From contig PTEX01000032.1 of NCBI GenBank assembly GCA_003342815.1, positions 3,301,302-3,365,301 on the forward strand: a stretch of 64,000 nt of DNA. Reading direction: 5' to 3'. Positions 49,501 to 60,340 of this stretch are shown one piece after another. The DNA comes from Eudromia elegans (taxonomy: Eukaryota; Chordata; Aves; Tinamiformes; Tinamidae). The notes below the pieces were generated by a model that saw nothing but the letters and a program-made list of their open reading frames with translations, searched no databases and had not been told where the DNA came from. The position numbers and the translations under genes were made by a program. Positions within the stretch are counted from its first letter, which is position 1; every line of letters starts with the position of its first letter.

Positions 49501-52500
49501 TTTAGATGAACTTCATCTGAAGTAGATCAAATAAATTAGAAGTGCTCTTTTCTGTTACAATAACGGTCAGAGATGAATCCCAGCACAGAGAGTGCTTCCT
49601 GGAGAAACAACTATCCTCCAAAACGAGTCAGACAAACAGCTAAGGAATCCTACATCCTGCAGCATGTGGAGTACAATCAAGTTTCAAGTGCTTTCTCATG
49701 AGTCCCAGTGTTTAGAGGCTCTGATTTAATCTTGCTCTGCAGGAAGATTTGGAACTGCCAAATTAATCAATCTAGTCAGGTAAAAGTGTCTCCATGCATG
49801 CAAAATGCTACAAAAAAATTAAAATTATCCAGTACTGTGGGGAATTCTAGCTCATAAAGGAGTTAAAAGAGGGTAAAATCCATGAAATACTGAACATCCC
49901 TAGGCAAGGCTGAAGGCCCTAGGGTGTCACTCCTGAACAGCAAATCTACAAAATAATGAAAAGAGTCTCTTACCACAAACAGAGGGGGTCCCATCATTAT
50001 CAGATCCTTCCCAAACATGTTGTTTGCAAGTGATGCTGTTGCTCCATAGAAACAAATGATGCTGAAAATGCTTAACATCACAACTGAGGGAAAAAGAAAA
50101 AAAAAAAATGGTCCAAGGACTCTCCAGAAAAATAACTCACTTCCTCTCATGCCACACTTGTAGCACTTGTATTTCAGCATGTTTGTGGGCCTGAAAGTTC
50201 AAGGCATTCCCGACTTGCCTGTCTTTGCTATATTACTCTTTCACCCTGCTGAAACAGCTCCTACAAAGCATCTGGTTAGAGCAAGTAGCAAAGCAAATTC
50301 TCAACTGCTGCAAAGTTATGACTTTAACAGAATTACTGCTGTCCGCACCAGTGGTACGTCTAGTTGACCCCAAATTCTAGTTTGCCCTGAATCTTGGGTC
50401 TATATGACTAATAGAAAGAATCTCAGGAAGTTCTCTTGACCCGGAAGAGTCAGCCATACCCCTAATGTTAGGATAGCTCCTAACAGGATGTTGGGGATAA
50501 TATGAGGGAAGGTTTTCTCATTCAGCTCTGTAGATTAAATGTTCAGCATCTGCAGCTTGCACACACAGTGTGCTAGGAAGAGGCAATACGCTGTCCTCCT
50601 CCTTCTCTTATTTTGGTGCTGAACTTGTGCAGAACAGTGTTCCTTTAACCAGGAACCCATCACTGCACTCTCTGAATGAAGATTTGAAGAGCAAGTTCAC
50701 CTGCAACTCACTTTCGAATGGCCAAGGGAGGTTCTCCACCGTAAAGAGCAGAAAACAAATGATCAAGAGCTCCATTGCAAGGGTCGTGAGGAGAAGGACC
50801 ACATTAAAAGAGGAAGCTGTGGAAGGAAATAGAAACAAAAGGCACTGACATCAGAGAATATGTTAAAATTGTTAGTGAAACTGGAGGAATATGTGATCTG
50901 ACTTCTCTGTTGTTGGGGGGAATGGGAGCACGTCGGTATTGCTGTTGTTTAGTTAGCCCTCGGCTTTCAAGAGACAAGATGCCAAGGCCTTGATCTGCCA
51001 GCATGCTGTGCTCACATGGAAAACTCTTCTGGAGCAGCCAAGAACATCCTGATTTACAGCAGCTGAGCTAGAGGATGACTGTGGATATATGCCAGCGGCC
51101 CAGTCTGTCTAACACTTTTACCTTAACTGAACCTTTTATTTTCTTTGAAATGTTCTTCCACTCCCTTATGACTGTTTCTTCTAAGCCCAGCTCAGCTTCT
51201 GTTGTTGGCTGTGGGCAAAACATTTCAATTCTGGCCTAACTGGAGCAACAGAGAGAAAGCTGAGACTCTCTCACTTGGAGTTTGTACCTCTCCACCACAG
51301 AGTAGGTACCAGATTAGATTAAGGATATAGCCCCAAATGCCCCTCAATAATCAGTTACATAAGGTGCTGAGACTTACCGAGAATAATTAAAAAGGTATTG
51401 AGTACCAAAAAGGCAACAGAACCAGCAGTGAATCCTTCACTCTTCCCTGCACTAATGTTCACCAAGTGGCCTGAAATAGAACCAGTAGATCATTGAGGAC
51501 AGTATGATGAAATAACAACCTATCTGCAGCTGGAAGAACTGAAGTTCAAAGTAACTCATGGCGACCGCTATAAAGAAATCCATTGCAATGAAACACATCT
51601 GCACTACAAAACATACAAGGTATTAGCTGAAAGACTTATGATGACTACCCCAAGGAGCTGAGTATGTAATTTTATTTTTCTTCGGCTTGTAATAGACACC
51701 AGTGTGTCTTTCTGGGTTTGGTGGAAGAGATTAACAGCTTTCCAACATACCTCTTAAGTAACAGCTCCAACTTTCCCAGAAAGTGGTAAATCTAGTAGGA
51801 ACTTGCCTGGAGGCAGCGTGAGCGTGCTGCTAACAAGGAATTAAATAAGACATTTTTACTGCCCACCCTTCTTCTGAGACTGCCTTTCATGCCCAAAACC
51901 AACTGGCCATGATGGCCATCAATTACATGAGCACAAACCAGGATGTTGAGTCACTACCACTTGTTGCATCCTTTTTCAAAGAGAAATATTGATAGACCCA
52001 GCATCTGTGAATCTCCTGGGGCAATGAATTCTGTTGGAAAAAGCCGTGTGAAATTTCCTAAAAGCAAATTCTATCTGTTTTTAATAAGGAAAGCAGTAAG
52101 TACATTCTTGCATTACCTGCAAATCGAAGCCAGGTCCATGCTCCCCAAAAGGCAGCATAACAGAATGGAATAATGCAGCCAGACTTTCTTCCTTGTTGAA
52201 CTTGGATCCTGCACACATACAGCTGCATTACAGCTCCTGGTATGAGCACAGAGGGTATAGAGAGTTGCTGTTTGATGGGGTCATTGACAGTACCCTGGAT
52301 GGCAGAGACTGCAGCCAGGCCATTACAGATGTAGAACAGGGCATCTGGTAGTTCAGCACTGGTGCTGCTTTGCAAATCTTTCGATCTGGTGAGACAGGCT
52401 CTAGCAAACATGAGCGTGGTTTGAAGAGCTGAGCTGGACATAGCCTGGACCCCAACTGGTATCAAAGCCTTCTCTCCAATGGAGTTGATAAGGCTGGCAA

Positions 52501-54174
52501 AAGTCGCGTACATTGAGAGGGCAGTGCAAAGGCTGCAGGCAGCCCCAAGGAAAAAGTAAGCACCTGGTGTTGGGATCTGATGGATGGTAGCGGTTGTGAG
52601 GACAATGAAGGAGGCGTTTTGCAGCATCTCTAGGGTATCTTTGTGGAAAGACATCAGGAACAATAGGCAGGCAACAGCCAGGAAGAACCAGCCTCCAAAC
52701 ATCCCCAGCCTACTTTCCTGAGTCTTCTCCGGCCCGGTGAAGGTGGTTAGTATGAACTCTTCCCAAGACATCACCAGCCAGTACAGGCTATGAACACCAA
52801 GCTTGGTAGTGTGATAGGCATCATCTCTCAAATAGCTGTAGAAGCTGGACAGCAACTGACAACTAGAGATGATGGATATCCATGCTGCTCCGATACAGAA
52901 GGTCTTCATGTATCCAAAAAAGTAGAAAACAAATATAAAAGAAGAGATAGTATCACAGATGTTGCCTAGGGCCATGGGTTCAGCATATTTTGTGTTCTTT
53001 TTCTTCTCCTCTCCAATGGCCTTGGAAGAGCTCTTCTGCGCTGACCCCAGTAGCAAAACATTGAAGAGTGGATGCCCAAAGCCTGGGAGAACGTACCGTT
53101 GTGTGATGCCCTTGAGCAGAAGAGCCACTGCCCCATATAACCCACACATGACAATGACCAGCTCAATGACACCTGACACTATCAGAGCCCACTGGCCAAA
53201 GAGTGCGACTGCTTCAAACACCAGGGCAAGAGCAATGGCCCCAAATATGAATGGCATGATGTAGTTCACTGTAGCTGAGCAGAAGGAGAGGATAAAGGAG
53301 ATGGAAATGTAAGCTACCAGCCCAGCCACAGCACTTTGACTGACAGAGGGGTTGGCCATGGCAGCAGGTAGGAGGTGACTGGCGTTCTCTGAGGCCAGAG
53401 TTAAGTTCTGCCAAGGGGGATATGCAGCTGAAAGGATGCGTGTAGCCCCATAGCTACTCCATAGAGCAGAAAAGGTCAGAAAGGCTGCACCTCCAAGGTG
53501 ATCATACTTCCGGAAGGCAAGGAATCCTGCCAGGAGCTGGACAAAGCCTCCAATCAAGATGAGGTGGACACCTGAGAGACACAGGAACACAATGTTATGA
53601 GGAGAGCAAGCTGCAGAGAGGCCTGAGTCTGCCTCACCAAATGCTGGAGAACATCCCATTGCAACTCCTACAGCCTTCTGGTGACTGGCTCTATGCCCTC
53701 TGGCCTTCCCTCTCTTCCTACCTTCATGCTCAGTATAGCAAATGGATCTGACAGAGCTCCAGTATGGTTTAGATCTATGAATATAAGTGGAAGGGGGAAA
53801 GCACATATGAGGTTTGGACCAGATTCATGGCAGAGTCGCTAAGGAAGGAGGGAACCGTTGTCCTAGGGTTTACACTTAGCTTCTGAACATTGGAAAATGC
53901 TTCTGTGAACTGGCCCACAGGGATGAATCTGTAAAAACGTTATCCTAGAGCCTTATCCTACCACCTAGAGCCTCCAACCAACAGTCAAGGTGCCCTCCTT
54001 GGAAGGCAGGGCCTCACCTGCAAGGACGTCTTCTGCTCCCGTGGGCCTGATGCCGCTGTGAGCCGTGGCGAAGTTCTGCAGGCAGAGCAGGAAGGCGCTG
54101 ACCACGTTCGCCAGGAGCCCCAGCACCGAGGGCTCGCTGTAAAACACGGCCGCAAAGCCCGCGGCGCTCGCCAT
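46517..54174 (-). CDS. Gene B: triple SatP/YaaH-like permease fused to a YrdC/Sua5 domain, paralog of A
   Basis: Ten minus-strand exons (54174-54018, 53571-52117, 51470-51378, 50816-50712, 50083-49974, 49378-49184, 48016-47854, 47671-47506, 47331-47237, 46602-46517) join in phase to 874 residues. Repeat 1 (about 12-215) opens with SEPSVLGLL, like the NPAPLGL motif of SatP, and has GGFVQLLAGFLAFRKYDHLG; it ends YVLPG. Repeat 2 (about 249-425) opens AEPMALGN and ends LIPVG. Repeat 3 spans about 457-630. A polar linker precedes the YrdC domain (about 668-874), which has VPTDTVYALAAS, an intact K705-D-R-P motif, TSAN (797-800) and VLCDGESDEVVASTVVNCT. So B keeps the TsaC/Sua5 signature residues that A has changed. 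Like A it should be a many-pass membrane protein with a soluble C-terminal domain; substrate and location are unknown. B lacks A's long polar tail and ends soon after the fold. The ATG has a perfect ACCATGG context. The last two exons are short and least certain. Confidence 0.9.
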
Positions 54175-57100
54175 GGTCGTCTCCCTTCCAGACAAAACAG
54201 CGGTGTCAGTGGTCACCCACAACCTCACCGTCTCTCCCCTCGTGTCTCCGTCTAGACGGGTGCCGTTTTGGCACAGACCCCCCAGCCAATGTTCAAAGCC
54301 TTGCCCCTGCTCCAAGGGGGAGAAATTGGTGACAGACTCAGGTATTTCCATAGTGCCTCCCTGCTCATAGCTCTAAACAAAGGCCCAATTCAAAGCAGGA
54401 ATTTAGGTGCCTACTTTCCAGAGACTTATCCAGAGAAAACACACACAACCTATTTAGGCTACATGGATTTCTGGCAAAAACATGTTTAGGTGCCCCAAAG
54501 CGCTGCAGGTGGTGGTGATGGTTCCTGCCTCCTCTTCTCCGGCTGCTGTAGATGGAGAGGAATAAATAGTCCAACACAAATGAGCAAACATTCAGATGAA
54601 ACCCACAGGGTATTTTGAGCCATTCCAGGACACTTCTTATCCACTATTACAGACAAACAGGCAGGCATTGCACTCACATACACAGTCTCCCTTCCAGACG
54701 GAATTTTCCAACTCCATCCCTTTCTTGAAATTGTAGTGACTAAATGATCTATTTTCAAACCCTTCATATTTCTACCATTAACAAGTCTATTTGCAAGCAG
54801 CCCCCACATTTCCATTCCTCCGCACTCCTGGGTACCATGAGCTGGAGTTTGCTCTCTGGAGGTTTTTGTTAGGAAACAAAGACAAAAATAAAATGGCAGT
54901 GTTCTTGTTATTTTGTTATTTTTAGAATATTTTATGACCTAAAGGAGCTGGAAAAGGAGCCAAGTGATGTATTTTGTTCTCTGCTACCTCAAAAAAGCCT
55001 CTCAAAAATTGAGGAAAGGACGCAGAGCTACAACTGATATGGGAAGTGAAGGAGAGCAAGGGGAGAGTGTCGTTCTTCTCTCATACCTATTTTCCCTCGA
55101 ACCTGTTTCTTCTGAAGGCTAAATTTACACAGAAATCAAAGAGTAGAAGGACAATGCTAACTCCTGACAGCTCTGAACTCATTAAACAAATTAAACTTTA
55201 GAACAAGCAATAGTTTTAAACTGAGTGTACCTCTACGGATCAGCTAATTCATTCGGTTATTGCACTGTGCTAAAGTTGAGATGTTTCTGTTGAGAAAGAG
55301 CTTCACCAGCTCATGGCTCTGCAGAAAGAACACTCTCTTCAGTGTCAAGCACCTGTATGAAGTGCTGACCTGGACGGGGCCCTACCAAATGAGGCATTGA
55401 GTCCTTAGAAGTGGCTGAGCAGCTACCTGTGGAGCTTACGATGTTGACATTTTTTATAGCATCCAGATACAAATAAGCAGCTTAGCTGAAATGGTTATAC
55501 TTGGACAAAGGCCACATTATTAAGTTCCTCCAGATGTTCTGCTCCGAAATAGCTCCGACAGTGACTTTCTAGGCATGCTGCAAGGAGCACCTGCTTTGAG
55601 CCTTTCTCTGGAGAAGGATGAGACGGGTTTGCTGGTGGAAGACAGCCTGGCTAGGCGGCTGCGAGCAGAAGTGATTTTTAATTTGCCAGGATTCGCTTGG
55701 TGTGCAGCTCCTGCATAATTAGCTGTGCTAGCAGGTTTTGACCCTATGGCAGGCAGTTTGGTTTTGCCAAGGACACAGGGACATTAACAGGACTGCTTCT
55801 CTCTGACTGCAGTGAAGGCTTGGAGAGTTTTTTGTGGGGCGTTTGGGAAGGAGGGAAAACACATCGGAATGTGCCGTATGGAGGTGCAAAGGGAAAGGAA
55901 GTGAAAGGATTTAGGGCAAGGTATGGGAGAGGAGGAAGACAAAGGATCTTCCCTTGTAAGGAGTGGGCTTGGAGTTGTATGAAAGTGCTATTTCAGCATA
56001 GGGGAGGTGGAGTCCCATGCCTTCCCCCTCTACTCCATGCAATATAAAGATACTTCAGACAACAAATCCCCTCCTGACGTTCTCTCAGGGATAACAGCAG
56101 CAGTGATGACCTGGCCTGCTCCAGGATGCAGTGAAGCGAGATCCTGCATGGAGGCATCTTGAGGCACTTTCTGCTCACAGTGTGCCTAGGTCTGGTTTGT
56201 CCCCAGGACAAAATCAGCGCTGCTGTCACTCTGCAGCTAGAACAGCTGCTGCCTCTGGTGTCTAGTAAGGACTCATTTCTCTGTAGGCTCTCAGGTGTTA
56301 CCAGTACAAGACTAATATTTCTGTTCCTTATTCAATGCAATGCAGCAAAGAGGGAGCTCCCACCAAGCTTCTCCTTGGGACCAAATCCTGCAAGTTGTGT
56401 CTATAGCTGGGACTGAGGCAAAGGGGGTTTACAGGTGGAGATTAGCTCTAAAGGGAGATTAGGAAGTCCTGAGAAGCAAACAAGGACTTCCTTTGCACTG
56501 TGCAGTCACCAACCAACACAGTTACTGTCCAGCAAGCTACAGGGAAGGAGGCCTTCCTGGAGTGGCGAGGGCCCCGATGTCCGGGGACACTGCCAGGCCT
56601 TTCAACCACAGGAGAGGGCTGGTCCTTCTAGTGAGATGAGGCAGCCCACGGTGATCCTTCCTGCACACGAACCCAAGAACCCTTGCACATGTAGCCTCCA
56701 CTGTCTCCCTACCACTTAACACTTGGAGCTTCTGAACATCCCAAACCTCCTGCTACTCTGGCTCTTCTCCACCCATGGGGTCATTCTCCACCCATGCGGT
56801 CATCTCCAGCCTGGCTGGAGCATCTCAGCCCCTTCTACTCGCCCCCTTGCTCACCGCAACTTCCCTTCTCCCCTTCTACAGCAGCCCTCTCGCACATACA
56901 TTTTCCTCTTATATCTTGGCAGCTCCAGTGAATTCAATGAGAACTGTGATACAGCACTGCAGACATCACCATGTGCAGCTGCTCAACCCTAGCATCTGCT
57001 GTCTGTGTTTCTTTACCTTGTTTTATCGTGTCAACAAAGAAAATGGGAATATGCTGGTGTATGGATGTTGTCTCCATGGAGAGCTAGAGCAAAACTTAGA

Positions 57101-58130
57101 AGAGTGTTGGATTTATAAATAACTACCCCAAACCTCTCTTTTGCAGACATGTGTTCTCAGTGACATTTTGCTATTAGTTTTCCATCCCCTCTTCATGATA
57201 ACAAATGTTTACATAGCTCCCAGAAAATAATGTGTCTCATAAGATAAATATGTAAAAGAATGAAATGAAATCCCCTTTGGATAAGTACACTGCAGGATTA
57301 ACGGTACCTCACAGCCCTGCATGGCAGGAATACATATCACAACTCCTGATCTCATCTGGTGAAAATCAGCACGAAGGTTTCTAAGAGGCATTGCTACATT
57401 CACAGTGATCAAAGGTCTGGCTAATATTTTGTAGAAAATCCAAGCTGTTTCTATATAGCTGGCTGCCAAATGCACCACTTTGATATTTTGTACACAATAA
57501 TATGCATAATATTAAAAGACCACACAAGCATTTCCACAAAGTCCAGGCATTCACCTAAGAATGAATGAAGGGTCCCAATGTCTCCCGGCACCTACAACAT
57601 AGATCTCACGTCCATATTAACATTTCAGTGAACCTGTAACACATGGAAGGCAACGTTGCAGCACTCACAATGTAGAAATAGGAGACTTAGGAAAAGATTC
57701 AGCCAAATGCTAGAATACCATAGAAGCATCAAAGAAAAAAATACCACCCTCCTATCTCTGCAGCTTGGATTACCTGTTTTGGTGACACTTCAGCTCAATG
57801 GGAGGATGCTCTTGTCCCTCTCATTTCCTGGTAAGTACCATTTTTATAGTCCTCCTCTGTAGGAGGAGCCTAGGGCCGGTTGCTTCACTCATTGGCACCT
57901 GTGGCATTTTGGAAACAAGAAGTTCCTTGAACTTTGTCAGTTATTGTCCCAAAGCTTTTTCTATTTCCTGAAACCAAAGGGGTTTCCCTTCAATTCAGCC
58001 CAGAAAAAAATGCCCCTCCTCATCTCTTCCCCCCTCCTCTCCATCCCCAGAGGCTGATGTCATCACACTTGAAATTCAGTTGAGAAAAAAAAAAAGAGGA
58101 AAACCAAAACAAAAAGCAAATTGCCTTTCA
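54175..58130. other. Intergenic region between divergent gene B and the ACOD1-like gene
   Basis: About 4 kb between two divergently transcribed starts. No exon, RNA gene or repeat family was recognised. GGAATTTTCC, an NF-kappaB-like decamer, lies at 54700-54709 upstream of B. An NF-kappaB consensus match lies at 57979-57988 upstream of the ACOD1-like gene. A short tandem duplication of about 19 bases (unit containing ctccacccatg) sits near 56767-56806. I see no TATA box for gene B. Confidence 0.5.
57979..57988 (+). promoter_or_regulatory. NF-kappaB consensus motif upstream of the ACOD1-like gene
   Basis: GGGGTTTCCC matches the full GGGRNNYYCC consensus and lies about 150 bases upstream of the TATA box. 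ACOD1 in mammals is strongly induced by Toll-like receptor and NF-kappaB signalling in macrophages. A similar control here is plausible but rests on one motif. Confidence 0.5.
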
Positions 58131-58136
58131 GAAGCA

Positions 58137-58145
58137 TATATAAAG
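58137..58145 (+). promoter_or_regulatory. TATA box of the ACOD1-like gene
   Basis: TATATAAAG about 100 bases upstream of the start codon at 58241, giving an expected start site near 58170 and a leader of about 70 bases. No CpG island is present, as expected for an inducible gene. Confidence 0.8.
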
Positions 58146-58240
58146 CCTGACACCAAAGCACCTTGCAGACACACACACCTCTCATTGCTCGAATAGAGCA
58201 GTTCAGAGCTGGAGATCAAGCAGTGTTAGCAGCTACCAGA

Positions 58241-60298
58241 ATGGTCTACTTAACTCTGCAGGTAAATACTACTTGATGTACAAAATCTCTCCATCTCTGA
58301 TCTTTCCCTTTTGGCTTTCAAGAGCTACTCTTGCTATTGGAATAGTTCCTCAAGTGGTCAAAACTGTCATGACATTAAGTGAGAATCTGCCCCATATTAA
58401 TAAAACCAGCTGGTTTTATAGGCATTTTCGGGGTTACTAACCTGTTCCTTCTCTGTGCTTACTCCTTATATGCATCTCAAATGTCTTGTACAATGCCACG
58501 GGGAGGTTTTGTTGGTCTTTGGGAAGTGCTGCATGTTTCTTACTCTTCATATCCCCTCTGAGCTGGTCCCTCTTCACAGCTCTGAGGACTGCGTGGTAGA
58601 GCTTGAGAGCCGGTGCTGCCCCTTCCACGATGCTGCTTTCTCCTATGGCTGTTCTTGGCACCTCGGCTGGACTGGGCATTGGAAAACATTTTTTCATCTT
58701 AAGCGTGTAGGCTCTCAAATGTAGTTTTATCCACTTATTTGGTCTCTGAATGTCTTTACTGTGCCGTGCCAGAGGCACAAGTGGTAAAACATCTCTGAGA
58801 GCGCTCCGGCAGCTCAGGTGACAAGTGATCTTTCTCTGTCTTTACCCTAGAAATCCCAGAAGATCTTGGCAAGCTCCCGACGGGTACATAAAACTGCCGC
58901 TCACGGTTCGTATCTCTTAGCAGAGCAACATTCTCTCTTCTATTTTAAATTACTTCTCAAAATAATTGTGTCATTACCTATAAAAAAAAATGGATCTGGG
59001 TTAAGCATTCTGGAAAAAAAAGAAGTTCTTGGGAGAGAAAGCATGCTTGAGGGTCTTCTTATGTTAATTATTGTCCTGGGTTGAAAAGAACAAGGGAAAA
59101 TGCAACAAGGGTAAAAATGTTGCTACTGGTCCTGTGCTAAAATAGGATATTTACTTGATTGTTTTTACTGGTTTTGAACCAGATTTTCCAAACTCTCACA
59201 TTGTGATCATAGCCTTAAAATATTCCAATTGCTGCCACTGGGTTGCTCAGGTGGGATTTTTCATTCCTCTATTTCTCTTTGCTTATTTATTGCAGTTCCC
59301 TTGTTGCTAACATTTCTTAGAGTGATTCATCAAGGAGTCTTCCTGTAATATCTCACCGACAGTTCACTGTCCTCTGCAGTACTGCACATATGCAGTTGTT
59401 CCGGCAAATCAGTTTTAGCAGACTTGTGACATGTAGCCATTTGATGTCTCACAAATTTGTATATTATTTTGTGTGCAGATTAAACAAATCTAATGAAATT
59501 CACAGAACTTAATGAGCAGCTGAGAGCAATGGAAATAGTAATAATCCATGCAAGTCTATTAGCTCTTGCAGAAACTTTTTGTATAAGGTCATTTTTATTT
59601 AGTTATTTAGTTCTATTGCCCAGCTGCCCTACCGGGATGAAAACACTGGTGTGTAAAGTATCCTTAATGGAACAGTTAAAACTGTCAGTGTTTACTAGAG
59701 TGACAAAGAGTGTCTCATGATGGGAAGGAAGAAGTCAGAATTGCATGGGCGCAGCATGATTCAGAATGATTTTCTTTCCATCCCTCCAATCTAGTTTGAC
59801 TTCACTGTTTCCCTCCTGCTGAGGGCGTTGGTGCTTTTGCTTCTGGTATTCAGAAGATACTTTCAGCACACACAGGGTGCACCTCGATTTTGTGTGCAGA
59901 TTTCCAAACTGCTGAGTGCTACAGATTCCTATAGCAATATATTTCACAGGGCTGCTGCAAAGTGTGAACTTTGCTTCAGTGAGTCACAGCCGTGATGAGA
60001 TTCTCAGCTGTGTTTACAAGTGGTTTTTGGGCTCCTAGACATTAGGTGAGACCAAATACAATTCCAAGCAAACTGTGAGTCAGGAGCCATGACATTTGAA
60101 AATGAAAACTTCCTAGTGAAGTTAGGGGTGGTCATTTTTTAATTGGAACATTTTCTGATACAAAAAATAGTCTCAGGTGTAGTTTCTGATGAGGTTTCCC
60201 ATAAGATGTGGAAATAAAATATTCATCCTTTCTTCCTTGATTCATATTAACTTCTGCCTAGGATTAATTTAATTTGGATATACATGCTGGGCCTTGTT

Positions 60299-60340
<42 letters not shown>

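Noticed and set aside
46517-54174. YrdC-domain part of A and B as the housekeeping tRNA t6A enzyme YRDC
   Set aside because: Vertebrate YRDC is a short single-domain protein, whereas here the domain follows a large permease-like region in frame through matched splice phases.
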